The notes beneath the pieces were generated by a model, which was not told the DNA's origin, searched no databases, and saw nothing but the letters and a program-made list of their open reading frames with translations. Positions 25,951-35,280 of a stretch of 64,000 bases of DNA are shown piece by piece (position 1 is the stretch's first letter; each line of letters starts with the position of its first letter). The DNA is from Sphingobacteriaceae bacterium (GTDB lineage: Bacteria > Bacteroidota > Bacteroidia > B-17B0 > Aurantibacillaceae). A program made the position numbers and the translations under genes. Where the stretch lies: NCBI GenBank assembly GCA_947480015.1, contig CANKBS010000002.1:124001-188000 (forward strand), read 5' to 3'.

Positions 25951-26886
25951 ATGTTTAATCTTGTGCCTCTAAATACAACACCACTAAATAAACTCAAAAC
26001 AGAAATTGAGCAAAAAACCACGTTTACACTCAATCGCTGCGAACTGAATATTTTTGAAACGCATAAAAAGGCCGAGAATGTGAAATTGCGTTTCGGTGGC
26101 TTTACCATTACCTCCATGCTACGCGGTAAAAAAATCGTACACGCTAATGCTGACCAGGGTTTTAATTATGTTCCCGGCGAAACGTTTATGCTTCCTTCTA
26201 CCACCGAAATGGTGATTGATTTTCCAGAAGCTAATTACACTAACCCTTCTCAGTGTACAGCATTAGTCATTGATAATTCATATTTACAAAAACAACTCGA
26301 ATATATAAACGATCTTTTTCCGAGAGATCCTGAGTTTCAAAACAATTGGGATATTAACCAAAATCACCTGTTCTTACAAAACGACGTGCGCATTGCCGGA
26401 CTAAGCAATCGCTTGATTAAACTTTTTTCGGGGAACGATCCGATGAAAGATATTTTAGTGGATCTTAAACTAAAAGAACTGGTTTTATCGATCATGCGTT
26501 TACAGAATTTTAAATTTCTGAACGAAGGGGCCATTGAAAAAAGTTATGTGAACGAACGTTTTAAAGCGGTAGTAGAATACATCAAGCGCAACATCACGGC
26601 CGATATAAACGCCATGGATTTGAGTAAACTGGCCTATATGAGCAAGTCGGTGTTTTACCGGAGCTTTACCAATGAGTTTGGGATCCCGCCTAACAAAATG
26701 ATTTTAATTGAAAAAATAAAATACGCTAAAAAACTCCTCAACGAGCCTAAATATAGCATTCGCGAGGTTTGTTTTGAAACCGGTTTTTCGGATCCGAATT
26801 ATTTTTCACGCTTGTTTAAAAAAATAGAAGGTATCACGCCCAGTGAGTACAAATTAAAATTTTGTACCAATGGCCTTGAAATTTAA
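25951..26886 (+). CDS. AraC family transcriptional regulator
   Basis: A 311-residue regulator. The N-terminal half (to about 195) is a sensor-like domain of the AraC_N type, with GGFTITSMLRGKKIVHAN. The C-terminal AraC domain has two helix-turn-helix motifs: MDLSKLAYMSKSVFYRSF and IREVCFETGFSDPNYFSRLF, ending in KKIEGITPSEYK. It is transcribed away from the aldehyde dehydrogenase/DUF779 operon, and AraC regulators next to such pairs usually activate them (family knowledge). The inducer, perhaps an aldehyde or alcohol, is inference. Confidence 0.92.
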   Translation: MFNLVPLNTTPLNKLKTEIEQKTTFTLNRCELNIFETHKKAENVKLRFGGFTITSMLRGKKIVHANADQGFNYVPGETFMLPSTTEMVIDFPEANYTNPSQCTALVIDNSYLQKQLEYINDLFPRDPEFQNNWDINQNHLFLQNDVRIAGLSNRLIKLFSGNDPMKDILVDLKLKELVLSIMRLQNFKFLNEGAIEKSYVNERFKAVVEYIKRNITADINAMDLSKLAYMSKSVFYRSFTNEFGIPPNKMILIEKIKYAKKLLNEPKYSIREVCFETGFSDPNYFSRLFKKIEGITPSEYKLKFCTNGLEI

Positions 26887-27290
26887 TCCGGCATTTTTTA
26901 TCCTCTGCCTTACACCTGTAATAACGTTCGAGGGCTAAAAGTAACAAAGGTTTTTACTTTCCTGATTTAGGCTTACATTAAAGTGACTCTCCGCCTAGCT
27001 AAAATTTTCCCTATGCCTGTTAAAAGTCTCGATGAATCGCGCAACAAGGTGTCTCGATTAAAACCAAACTTAAGCCTTTTTAGAAGGGATGGTTGCACAG
27101 TTTAGATCAACATGTTTTTTGAGTGTAAACCTAAGCGTTTTTTTTGCTAGGAGATCTGGTGGCACTGCAACCATGGATAGATTTATCAAAGCCTCTTTAG
27201 GTGTAAGGCTTATGACCGCATGGTTACAGGTGGAAAGTAAATTATTTCGTTGGACTTCAGTGATCAAAACCTAACAAAAAATCGAAGCCA
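26887..27290. other. Intergenic region without recognised gene
   Basis: I see no credible gene; short open frames on both strands have no recognisable sequence. One inverted repeat is present: ATGGTTGCA (27089-27097) and TGCAACCAT (27166-27174), 68 bases apart. It may contain a degraded mobile or structured element, but nothing can be named. Confidence 0.4.
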
Positions 27291-28391
27291 TTAAGCCTTT
27301 ACCTCAGCCAACTGCGGCAATTTAATCTTATCACCTTTCTTTAAGCCTTCTAATACTTCAATGTTAATGCCATCGGATAATCCGGTTTTTATAAAACGTT
27401 TTTCAAATTTCTGCGGACTCGTTTCAATTTCTACAAAGGCTTTTTCTTTATCAAATTGCAACACACTTTCGGGGATGGCCATTACTTTATCCTTCTTTGC
27501 TAAAATAATATCGGCGTTGGCACTATAACCTGCGCGTAAAAAAGCGGCATTGTCTTTTTTAATGGAAGCACGAATCAAAAACTGAATGGCGCCATTTTCA
27601 ACTAACCCTTTTGGAGCAATGTATTCGAGTATGGCTTTAAAACTGGCTTTATCAATTGCACCAATAGTTAAAACAATATCCATCCCACTTTGCACCTTCC
27701 CTACTTCACTCTCATCCAACTTACCTTCAAAAATCATTTCTCCCATATTGGCCACCGAACAAATGGTGGTGCCTTCGTTAAAGGTATTGCTCTCAATCAC
27801 CTGTCCGCCTTCTTTTACCGGCACATCCAATACCATGCCCGAAATGGTAGCCTTTACCAAAGTATTGGAAACCGATCCCGAAGATTTTGAAACGCCTTCC
27901 CGAATGATCTGTAATTGATTTTGAGCCGCTTCTAATTCGGTGTTATTAGATTTTAAGCGCATATCAACTACCTGAAATTCGGATTTAGAAATCACGTTCT
28001 GATCAAAAAGTAGTTTATTGCGATCGTACTCGAGTTTAGAATTATCATAAGTGATCTTAGCTGCATTTACCCTGTTTTCGGCATTTGCCAAATTGAGCAT
28101 GTTGGGAATGATCTTAATTTTAGCAATGATATCGCCTGCTTTAATTTGCTGACCGGCTACAATGTATAATTTTTCGATAATGCCACTCACCTGCGATTTC
28201 ATGTTCACTTCACGACGAGGCGTTACCGAACCGGTGGCCACTGTTTTCTTTATGATATTGGTATCAAAAGGAGAAACCGTTTTAAAGGTTTCGGGTGGCT
28301 GATTGGATTTTTGAAACAGAAAATAAAAGGTCCAGATAAGGGCTCCAAATAAAAGGACTAGAAGAAGGATGTTTCGAATTTTTTTTAGCAT
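27291..28391 (-). CDS. HlyD/MacA-type efflux periplasmic adaptor
   Basis: A membrane-fusion protein of 366 residues: N-terminal membrane anchor (LLLVLLFGALIWTFYFLF), a biotinyl-lipoyl-like half (VSGIIEKLYIVAGQQIKAGD), a coiled-coil hairpin of about 100 residues (LANAENRVNAAKITYDNSK), the second lipoyl half (ISGMVLDVPVKEGGQVIE), and beta-barrel and membrane-proximal domains to the end. It connects the ABC permeases encoded downstream to an outer-membrane TolC-like channel, which is not in the window. A 325-base gap with a dispersed repeat separates it from the permease genes, whose order here is adaptor, then two permeases, then ATPase on the map (the ATPase is transcribed first). Confidence 0.9.
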   Translation of the reverse strand: MLKKIRNILLLVLLFGALIWTFYFLFQKSNQPPETFKTVSPFDTNIIKKTVATGSVTPRREVNMKSQVSGIIEKLYIVAGQQIKAGDIIAKIKIIPNMLNLANAENRVNAAKITYDNSKLEYDRNKLLFDQNVISKSEFQVVDMRLKSNNTELEAAQNQLQIIREGVSKSSGSVSNTLVKATISGMVLDVPVKEGGQVIESNTFNEGTTICSVANMGEMIFEGKLDESEVGKVQSGMDIVLTIGAIDKASFKAILEYIAPKGLVENGAIQFLIRASIKKDNAAFLRAGYSANADIILAKKDKVMAIPESVLQFDKEKAFVEIETSPQKFEKRFIKTGLSDGINIEVLEGLKKGDKIKLPQLAEVKA

Positions 28392-28486
28392 AGTTTTCTT
28401 TTTTTTAGCATTCTCTATTGAACAGGTTTTATTAAAACTTTTGAAACTCTCTTACACTTGCACCTTTGACACTGCGGGCTTCTCCA

Positions 28487-28660
28487 CTTACTTTTCTTCC
28501 TTGATGAAGAAAAGTAACAAAAGAAATCAAGGCGATTTGACAACCTGAAATTTTTGAAGGGCTGCTCAAATACTAAACCCAATAGTAAAAAATTTCAAGT
28601 TCACACCAAATCGCCATCCGCCACCGCACTATCCGAGACGTAAATGAACTGCTTAAAAGT
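28487..28660. repeat. Dispersed repeat with inverted arms, copy R1
   Basis: About 170 bases, in the 325-base gap between efflux genes. The left part contains TCAAGGCGATTTG and the right part CACCAAATCGCCATC, so the ends pair as GGCGATTTG/CAAATCGCC, and the sequence ends near CCGAGACGTAAATGAAC. A second copy at 62210-62400 shares CTTACTTTT, TCAAGGCGATTTG and CACCAAATCGCCATC, then GAGACGTA, with the middle diverged. No open frame of note. This resembles repeats common between Bacteroidota genes. Confidence 0.7.
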
Positions 28661-28716
28661 ATATTTTCATCAGGCAAAACGATCATTATTTTTATTTGTC
28701 TAAATATATTATTTAA

Positions 28717-29970
28717 TTATTCACTTCTTAAAGCTTCAACTGGTTTTATGGAGACAGCCTTGTTAGCAGGAATTAATCCGGCCAGGGCTCCACTTACCAC
28801 CAATACACTCAGTGCTTTTAAGGCCACCGAAAGATCAACCGTTGGATTGGTGAACATTTCGCCCGAACTTCCTATCATCGAATTTAATAATTCCAAAAGT
28901 CCGATCCCAAAAAGCAAACCAAAATAACCTGAAATGGCCGTAAGAAAAACCGACTCGAGCATGATCTGTCCGATAATTTGTCCGGGAACCGCCCCCAGTG
29001 CCCTCTTTACGCCAATTTCTTTGGTACGTTCTTTTACCACAATGAGCATGATATTACTAATTCCTATAACCCCTGCTAATAAAGTACCGGTACCAACAAT
29101 CCAAATTAAAATTTCAATGCCTAAAAATAAGCCGTTTAATTTATTGTATTCAACCGCCATGTTCCAGTGTCCGATTGCTTTTACATCATCGGGGGCAATT
29201 TTATGCCGTTCTTTTAAAATAGCAATAACTTTTTCTTCCGATTGTTCGGCGGGAATGTCATCGCGCGATTTAATAGCGAACCAGCCAACAATATCATTAT
29301 AATTAAAAGCATTTTGAAAAGTGGTGAACGGCACATTGATGCGTTGTGCCTGTTGACGGCCATCGCCTCCACTGGCGGTAACAGCGGTTAATCCAACCAC
29401 TTTAAAATACACACCGTTAATACGAATGTAACCACCAATCACTTCTTCGCCTTTTTTAAAAAGCATTTCGGCAACACGTGGACCAATAATGCAGATTTTT
29501 CTTTTTTCTTTGATGTCAAGGTCATTCAAGAATCTGCCTTTAGAAAGTTTTACATCGGAGATCTTTGCGGTATTAGGGTAATTACCTTGAATTTCGCAGG
29601 CCGCGGTTTTTAATCCGCGCACCACATTATTAGCACCTTCGTAACCACCCAGTTGATTCATGGGCGAAACAATATCCAATTCAGGAATTTGTTGCAGGGC
29701 ACTAACATCGGCCATGTTGAATTCGAAGCCTCGTCCGGGTTTCATGCCCTTGTAGGCTTTGGTGGTTTGTTGTGCCCAGCAGAAAAAACTATTGGTGGCT
29801 GTTCCCGAAAAACCTTGTAAGATGCCATTGCGCAAACCATTACCTGAGCCCAGCATAATAACCAGCATAAAAATGCCCCAAAACACTCCTAACATAGTAA
29901 GGAAGGTCCGTAATTTGTTTTTACGAATGGTTGCAAAAATTTCTTGCCAGTTATCGCGATCAACTACCAT
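28717..29970 (-). CDS. MacB/FtsX-type ABC permease, second copy
   Basis: A permease of 417 residues: N-terminal helix after KNKLRTFLTMLGVFWGIFML, a large periplasmic MacB_PCD-like domain (about 50-270), then three C-terminal helices in the FtsX domain with IMLIVVKERTKEIGVKRALG and ending in PANKAVSIKPVEALRSE. It pairs with the permease gene next to it: the two share a start/stop base at 29970, giving a heterodimer. With the ATPase it would export substrates such as peptides or lipoproteins from the periplasm via the adaptor. Substrate not determinable. Confidence 0.9.
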   Translation of the reverse strand: MVVDRDNWQEIFATIRKNKLRTFLTMLGVFWGIFMLVIMLGSGNGLRNGILQGFSGTATNSFFCWAQQTTKAYKGMKPGRGFEFNMADVSALQQIPELDIVSPMNQLGGYEGANNVVRGLKTAACEIQGNYPNTAKISDVKLSKGRFLNDLDIKEKRKICIIGPRVAEMLFKKGEEVIGGYIRINGVYFKVVGLTAVTASGGDGRQQAQRINVPFTTFQNAFNYNDIVGWFAIKSRDDIPAEQSEEKVIAILKERHKIAPDDVKAIGHWNMAVEYNKLNGLFLGIEILIWIVGTGTLLAGVIGISNIMLIVVKERTKEIGVKRALGAVPGQIIGQIMLESVFLTAISGYFGLLFGIGLLELLNSMIGSSGEMFTNPTVDLSVALKALSVLVVSGALAGLIPANKAVSIKPVEALRSE

Positions 29971-31199
29971 TAGTCTTCTCTTAATGCGGTTATGGGTTCA
30001 ACACGGGCTGCCTTTAGGGCAGGGAACAAACCGGCCAAAGCGCCGGCAAAAATAATGAGGGCTACTGAAGATAAAGCTATGTTGAGATTTACTTCCGGAT
30101 TCTTAAAAAAATCACCTTCCAGTTTTAAATCTTTGATGAGCTCAACAACCCCAATGCCAAGCATGAGGCCTACATAGCCGGCAATAAAGGTAATAAACAC
30201 CGACTCCTGAATGATAAGTGATACAATGGAATAAGGTGTTGCTCCCAAGGCTTTTCTCACACCAATTTCTTTGGTGCGTTCTTTCACAATAATCATCATA
30301 ATATTGCTCACGCCTACAATACCCGCTATCAGCGTGAGGATACCGATGATGTAGATAAATAGTTTGATGCCATCAAGCATGCCCATGACCCGTTTAAATT
30401 CAACGTTATTATTGTAAACGCCAATCGCATTCTGATCATCGGGATTAAAATGATATTTTTTTGCAAAACGATTACGAATGTCTTTTACCATTTGCTCGGT
30501 TCTTTGAATCGACATGTCGCCAGTGCTGGCCCAAATCACGTGCACATAGTCTTTTCCGTTTAAAACGCGTTGTGCCGTTAACAATGGAATGTAAATGCGG
30601 TCGTTATCCCCTCTGCCCGCATCATCAAATACACCCACTACTTTGTATTTGGTTCCGGCTACATCAATAAATTTAGTTAAGGGGTCTTCTTTTTTAAATA
30701 AGGCTTCCTGCACCGGTGGACCAATCACACACACTTTTCTGAATTCGTTAAAATCAATTTCATTAATGAATCGTCCACGGATAATTTTGGCGCGTTCTAA
30801 TTTATAATGGTCGGGCGCGCAAGGACGCACGATAAAGCCGGCATGCTCTTTTTTGTATGATAACATTTTTGATTCCCAACCACGGTAAACCGCCGAGGCA
30901 TTATCAACGCCCGGCAAATTATGTTTAATACCATAATAATCAGTATTCGTGAGCTGAATGATACGTCCGGGTTTATAGCCGGCATAGGCCATGGTAGTTT
31001 GTCCGGCGTCAATCCAAATACTGTTATTAGCATCGTTACCAAATTGCGATTTAGCTCCATTACGCAATCCTTGTCCCGCTGCCAGTAATACAATTAAAAT
31101 AAAGATCCCCCAGGCCACGCTAAAAGCCGTAAGAATAGTACGAAGCTTATTCTTTTTAATGGTACTAAATATTTCCTGCCATTTATCGAGGTCGAACAT
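29970..31199 (-). CDS. MacB/FtsX-type ABC permease, first copy
   Basis: Paralogue of the downstream permease, 409 residues. Landmarks: KNKLRTILTAFSVAWGIFIL, periplasmic domain with AGYKPGRIIQLTNTDYYGIK, and FtsX segments with VSNIMMIIVKERTKEIGVRK and FPALKAARVEPITALRED at the end. It lies 11 bases after the ATPase gene's end on the minus strand and overlaps the next permease start. Two different permeases instead of one MacB fused to its ATPase is the common Bacteroidota arrangement (family knowledge). Confidence 0.9.
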   Translation of the reverse strand: MFDLDKWQEIFSTIKKNKLRTILTAFSVAWGIFILIVLLAAGQGLRNGAKSQFGNDANNSIWIDAGQTTMAYAGYKPGRIIQLTNTDYYGIKHNLPGVDNASAVYRGWESKMLSYKKEHAGFIVRPCAPDHYKLERAKIIRGRFINEIDFNEFRKVCVIGPPVQEALFKKEDPLTKFIDVAGTKYKVVGVFDDAGRGDNDRIYIPLLTAQRVLNGKDYVHVIWASTGDMSIQRTEQMVKDIRNRFAKKYHFNPDDQNAIGVYNNNVEFKRVMGMLDGIKLFIYIIGILTLIAGIVGVSNIMMIIVKERTKEIGVRKALGATPYSIVSLIIQESVFITFIAGYVGLMLGIGVVELIKDLKLEGDFFKNPEVNLNIALSSVALIIFAGALAGLFPALKAARVEPITALRED

Positions 31200-31210
31200 G
31201 CAACTGGTAA

Positions 31211-31876
31211 TTATGTATTTACGATTAAACCGTCTTTTAAACGAATGGTGCGGTGGGTCATGGCGGCGATGTCGTTTTCATGTGTGACCACCACAATGGT
31301 TTTTCCTTGTTTATTAATGTCTTTAAATATTTCCATCACTTCCATGGAGGTTTGTGAATCGAGCGCACCGGTAGGTTCATCGGCAAAGATGACTTTAGGA
31401 TTGGCTATTAAAGCACGGGCAATGGCCACACGCTGTTTTTGTCCGCCGCTTAATTCTCCGGGTAAATGATTGGCCCAGTCGAGCAATCCCATTTTATCTA
31501 AATATGCAAGGGCTATTTTATTTCGGTCTTTACGCGACACCTTTTGATAGTACAAAGGCAAGGCCACATTTTCCATGGCATTTTTAAAAGACAGAAGATT
31601 AAAGGATTGAAAAACAAAACCAATAAATTGATTACGTAATTGCGCGGCTTTTTTTTGCGACAGATGTTTAATAGCTGTTTTATCGAGCAGGTAATCGCCC
31701 GAATCGTAGTTATCGAGAATGCCCAATATGTTAAGGAGAGTTGATTTACCTGAACCTGAGGAGCCCATAATAGAGACGAATTCGCCTTCTTGTATGTGCA
31801 TGTCGATGCCTTTTAGAACCTCAAATGAAGTGTCGGCCAGTTGATAGGATTTCCGAATCTGGGTTAATTTGATCAC
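31211..31876 (-). CDS. ABC transporter ATP-binding protein, MacB/LolD type
   Basis: A complete ATPase: Walker A GSSGSGKST, Q-loop VFQSFNLLSF, signature LSGGQKQRVAIARAL, Walker B VIFADEP, and the switch His in VVVTHEND. I placed the start at the GTG at 31876 (VIKLTQIRKSYQ), as relatives begin there; an upstream ATG at 31915 would add 13 residues of no family match. It powers the two permeases downstream, most likely as a homodimer on the cytoplasmic face. It is the first gene of the operon as transcribed. Confidence 0.92.
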   Translation of the reverse strand: MIKLTQIRKSYQLADTSFEVLKGIDMHIQEGEFVSIMGSSGSGKSTLLNILGILDNYDSGDYLLDKTAIKHLSQKKAAQLRNQFIGFVFQSFNLLSFKNAMENVALPLYYQKVSRKDRNKIALAYLDKMGLLDWANHLPGELSGGQKQRVAIARALIANPKVIFADEPTGALDSQTSMEVMEIFKDINKQGKTIVVVTHENDIAAMTHRTIRLKDGLIVNT

Positions 31877-32085
31877 TCTCAAAAATAGAGATAATAAGTT
31901 TAAGAATCTTACCACTCATCTTTGAAATAAGACGTTTATGTATGAATGGATGTTAATTTTATAAAAAAAAATAGCCTATATTAAATAAAAAAAGAAGTGC
32001 GAGGTGCAAATTACGCAGAAATGGTTATTGCTTATGAACAAATTCTAATTTCCTTTGTATTACTTCATTAACAACTAATTTAACT

Positions 32086-32433
32086 ATGAACAAGATCTAT
32101 TACCTAGCCAGCTGCAGCACCTGCGCGCGCATTATGGATGAACTAAAACTCAAACAAAAGAAGTTTATTCTTCAGGATATTAAAAGCGAAAGCATTAGCA
32201 AAGAACAATTGGATGACATGAAAAAACTTGCGGGCTCATACGAAGCCTTGTTTAGTCGGGTGGCTTTAAAATATAAAACCCTCGACCCAAAACCTGCTAC
32301 TGAAGCCGAATACAAAAAATTAATTCTGGAAGAGTATACCTTTTTAAAACGTCCGGTTATTATCAGCAAAGGCAAAATTTTTGTGGGTAATTCTAAAAAA
32401 AATGTGGAAGAAGCCCGTTTAACTATTGGCTAA
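32086..32433 (+). CDS. ArsC/Spx-family thioredoxin-fold protein
   Basis: A 115-residue protein resembling the arsenate reductase/Spx family. The thiol pair is in CSTCARIMDEL near the N terminus, and the phrases TFLKRPVIISKGKIFVGN and RVALKYKTL match its middle and end. Arsenate reductases of this group have one catalytic Cys; here a CXXC is present, as in Spx-like oxidoreductases. No ars genes are near, so a reductase of another thiol substrate is as likely. Stand-alone gene; a shared terminator follows at 32455-32494. Confidence 0.85.
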   Translation: MNKIYYLASCSTCARIMDELKLKQKKFILQDIKSESISKEQLDDMKKLAGSYEALFSRVALKYKTLDPKPATEAEYKKLILEEYTFLKRPVIISKGKIFVGNSKKNVEEARLTIG

Positions 32434-32454
32434 AAAATAGTTTGCAATAAAAAA

Positions 32455-32494
32455 GCTCATCCATTATTCGACAAGTGAATTTGGATGAGCTTTT
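32455..32494. terminator. Bidirectional terminator
   Basis: GCTCATCCA (32455-32463) pairs with TGGATGAGC (32482-32490), flanked by A and T runs. It lies between two converging genes and can stop both. Confidence 0.8.
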
Positions 32495-32520
32495 ATTATT
32501 AGACTTGAATTAAAAGATCG

Positions 32521-32970
32521 CTATTTTGTCTGATTATCCTGCATGGGCGAGCCTTCTGCTTTTCTAATTCCTTTTGGACCACGACCATTTTGTTTGTTTT
32601 CTTTCATCTGATCGTATTTTGTTTTTTGTTCAGGACTTAAAAAACTTAACACCGTGGCGTCAAAAGCGTCATTATTGGCCTTCATTTGCCGATGTAAGGC
32701 TTTCCGCTCTTCAGGCGTGGTTGAACCCTTCATTTTATCGCGTAATGGCGCATTGGCTTCCATGCGGCTTTTAGCCGCCGCTTCCCATTTAGCGGTTTGA
32801 TCGGCATTTAAACCCAATTCTTTGGCTGCTCGTTTGGCGCCCATTTCGGCGCGGTCTTCCGGACCTCTATTCGCCCTATTTGGATTACCTATGGGTGGAT
32901 TTGTATTTTGAGCTGGTGACAGAGTTGCTAAACCCATTGCCAGTGATGCTACGAATATTACCTTTTTCAT
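32521..32970 (-). CDS. Spy/CpxP-like periplasmic helical protein
   Basis: A secreted 149-residue protein (signal ending TLSPAQ), helical and charged, with NADQTAKWEAAAKSRME and LSPEQKTKYDQMKE, two LTxxQ-like stretches typical of Spy/CpxP chaperones. Such proteins help unfolded proteins or sense envelope stress (family knowledge). The C terminus is a low-complexity stretch with QNGRGPKGIRKAEG. It lies 78 bases from the cyclophilin gene on the same strand, so a shared role in periplasmic folding is possible. Confidence 0.75.
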   Translation of the reverse strand: MKKVIFVASLAMGLATLSPAQNTNPPIGNPNRANRGPEDRAEMGAKRAAKELGLNADQTAKWEAAAKSRMEANAPLRDKMKGSTTPEERKALHRQMKANNDAFDATVLSFLSPEQKTKYDQMKENKQNGRGPKGIRKAEGSPMQDNQTK

Positions 32971-33048
32971 ATGGTTTTTCTTTTTGGATGAAAATCAGGA
33001 ACAAAGGTTTAATCAAAAAAAAAGAATTTACAATTCTTGTGATTTCAC

Positions 33049-33876
33049 CTATTCCACCAATCGCATACGCATGCGCACATCTTCAATTGGACGATCGCGC
33101 TTATCGGTTTTAACCGCAGCTATTTTATCAATGACTTCCAAACCCTCCGTCACTTCACCAAAAACCGTGTAAGTGCCATCCAGATGTGGTGTTCCGCCAA
33201 CAGTGGTATAGGTTTCAATTTGATCGGCATTAAATTTATATTCCGGTGTTTTTAAATGTTGGGTCTTCACGTTGGCTTCAATTCTGTCATTTAATACTGT
33301 TGCACTATCCACTTTATTTTCGTTTTTTAAACGGGTATATTCTCGTTTTAATTGTTTACCCTCTTCTGTTTTCAAGTAGTCGCGGGCACAATTGGCATAC
33401 TGTGTTTTATTAATTCTGTCTTCGTACTTTTTCAAATCTTCAAGCGTTCTTTTTTTACCCATCACAATATAAAATTGGGTGGCACTCGATTCTTTTTTCG
33501 GATTAATGTCATCTCCCTCTCGGGCGGCGCAAAGTCGGCCTTTTTTATGAATAAGGCTCGAATTAAATTCGGCCGGAATGGCATACCCAATATCACCATG
33601 CCCCAAGGTATCGCCACTTTTAGCGTGTTTACTCAAGGGGTCACCACCCTGTATCATGAAGGCATTAATAACCCGGTGAAATAACAAAGAATCAAAAAAA
33701 CCGGCTTGTACTTGTTTCATGAAATTGGCTTTATGAAAGGGAGTTTCTTCATACAGTTTGATGGTCATATTGCCATATGGCGTTTCAAGCAAAATAGTCT
33801 CTTTACTTAATGTTTGTGCCTTTGCAAAGCCTAATAGACTAAGCACAAATAGTATGCGGGAAATAAAATTTTGCAT
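33049..33876 (-). CDS. Cyclophilin-type peptidylprolyl isomerase, exported
   Basis: A cyclophilin with a signal peptide (ILFVLSLLGFAKAQ), thus periplasmic. Core motifs: FHRVINAFMIQGGDP (catalytic Arg), and after an insertion of about 75 residues TYTVFGEVTEGLEVID. The insert (RTLEDLKKYEDRINKTQY onward) is a charged helical stretch between core strands; this seems usual for Bacteroidota members. The ATG at 33876 is chosen, as the frame's first ATG at 33885 adds only three residues. A TACTTTTG promoter box lies at 33926-33933 on the minus strand. It assists proline isomerisation in exported proteins. Confidence 0.9.
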   Translation of the reverse strand: MQNFISRILFVLSLLGFAKAQTLSKETILLETPYGNMTIKLYEETPFHKANFMKQVQAGFFDSLLFHRVINAFMIQGGDPLSKHAKSGDTLGHGDIGYAIPAEFNSSLIHKKGRLCAAREGDDINPKKESSATQFYIVMGKKRTLEDLKKYEDRINKTQYANCARDYLKTEEGKQLKREYTRLKNENKVDSATVLNDRIEANVKTQHLKTPEYKFNADQIETYTTVGGTPHLDGTYTVFGEVTEGLEVIDKIAAVKTDKRDRPIEDVRMRMRLVE

Positions 33877-33925
33877 GTAAAACAATTTTTTTATATTTGT
33901 TAGAATAATGTTTGCTGTAATGTAA

Positions 33926-33933
33926 CAAAAGTA
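33926..33933 (-). promoter_or_regulatory. Promoter -7 box TACTTTTG for the cyclophilin gene
   Basis: Exact TAnnTTTG match on the minus strand, 50 bases before the ATG at 33876. A second match, TATATTTG, sits on the plus strand at 33892-33899, about 100 bases before the small lipoprotein gene, so divergent promoters may overlap here. Confidence 0.4.
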
Positions 33934-33999
33934 GACATTAATTTTTTTAGAAGGATTTTGAGGTTTAAATACCTCGCTTTAAATAAAATTATAAAACGA

Positions 34000-34380
34000 A
34001 TGAAACCATTGTTATTGATTTTTTCCGGACTCTTAGCAGGAACCTTATTGATTACCAATTCGTCTTGCCAGAAACAAACCGATTGCAAAGCTACCGTTAA
34101 TTGCACCGATTCGTTGGGTAATGCCGTGGCTAATGCCAATATCGTTTTATATGCGCCGGTAAAAAATCCAAACGACCCTAAAGGCATTGCGACTTACACC
34201 GGCGATGTAAAAGCCACAGGTACAACGGATGCCGGCGGTCAGGTTCAATTCAACTTTAAATTGCCAGCCATTTTCGACATCAAAGCCACAATGGTTGTTG
34301 GCACACGCACACTAAGTGGCGCCAGTATTATTAAACTCGAAGAAGGTAAAAATGTTAATAAAACAGTTTCCATTAAGTAA
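34000..34380 (+). CDS. Ig-like small lipoprotein
   Basis: A 126-residue lipoprotein. The ATG at 34000 gives a signal peptide (LLIFSGLLAGTLLITNSS) with the lipidated Cys in NSSC; a longer frame to 33958 lacks this layout. The rest is one carboxypeptidase-regulatory/Ig-like domain: VNCTDSLGNAVANANIVLY, then GTTDAGGQVQFNFKLPAIFD. Family not named further. No obvious operon partner; it is transcribed away from the cyclophilin gene. Function unknown. Confidence 0.75.
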   Translation: MKPLLLIFSGLLAGTLLITNSSCQKQTDCKATVNCTDSLGNAVANANIVLYAPVKNPNDPKGIATYTGDVKATGTTDAGGQVQFNFKLPAIFDIKATMVVGTRTLSGASIIKLEEGKNVNKTVSIK

Positions 34381-34490
34381 TCAAACTTAAATTTTCCTAG
34401 TAAATCAACGAATACCTTCTATCACGCAGCATGCTTAAATTAATCAAAGGCTCTTTAAAATGGAATTTTATTATTAGTGCCTAACACCCA

Positions 34491-35180
34491 ATGAAGCTTT
34501 TAAACCCCATACTCAAACGTCTTCATTCGCTGGTGTTACTGTTTGTTTTTGTGCTTAGTTCCTGTAATGGTAGCGATACTAAAGGGGTGAGAAAAGAAGA
34601 AGGCGTGATGAAGTTTGAAACCATTGCCGTAGATAAAAACGACCCCTTGTTTGATCTAGCACCAAGTGCCGCCACCTTAAAATTTTAAAAAGAGAAGTTT
34701 GCCATCGAAATGAGTATAATGGGCTTTTTTAGTATGTCTATTCTTGGCGACTCCAAAAACAAGACTTTGGCTCAAACTATTAAATTCATGGACATTAAAC
34801 AGGCCTGTATTGAAACTCAAAAAGAACTGGAAGCCGAGAATTTAAATTACCCCCTCAAATTTGAAGAAAGCTCAGAAACCAAAGAGATTGTGGGATTAAA
34901 ATGTCATAAAGTAAAGGTTACAAAACAGACTGCTCCTTATGATTGCTTTGATATCTGGTATACCAAAGAATTAGGCATGCCCTATTGTAATGCACTAACG
35001 GTTTACGCGCCCATTAAAGGTGTTTTGGTTGATTACCAGATCCGAAAAATGGGATTAGAACTTCGCTTTATCGCTAAATCTTATACGCCCGAAGATGTGC
35101 CTGACAATACCTTTGAGATTCCTGCCAGCATGAAAATTGTGAGCAAAGAGGAAATGGCCAAGGTTTTCGAGGGTCTTTAG
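34491..35180 (+). pseudogene. DUF4412-like lipoprotein broken by an in-frame stop
   Basis: One continuous reading frame (34491-35180) with a single internal TAA at 34686-34688. It aligns to the intact neighbour at 35281-35976: before the stop, NDPLFDLAPSAATLKF matches TDPLYGFMPSTASLKF; after it, KEKFAIEMSIMGFFSMSILG matches GDKFIIEMSTMGMFNTSIIG. The neighbour has AAA where this copy has TAA, so a one-base change explains it. The downstream part has an in-frame ATG at 34710 and could still be translated, but it would lack the lipoprotein signal (VLSSC) found in the first part. Either a recent pseudogene or a sequence error. Confidence 0.8.
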
Positions 35181-35280
35181 CCATTCTGAACCTATAATTC
35201 CTCCTAAATAAAGGCAAAATTACGTCTGATTTTCATTTGGAATATATTTAAAATTATTCCTTACTTTAGCATAATTCCAT

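Noticed and set aside
26887-27290. Small genes on either strand (about 60-65 codons)
   Set aside because: No recognisable residues, no signal peptide and no start context; treated as non-coding.
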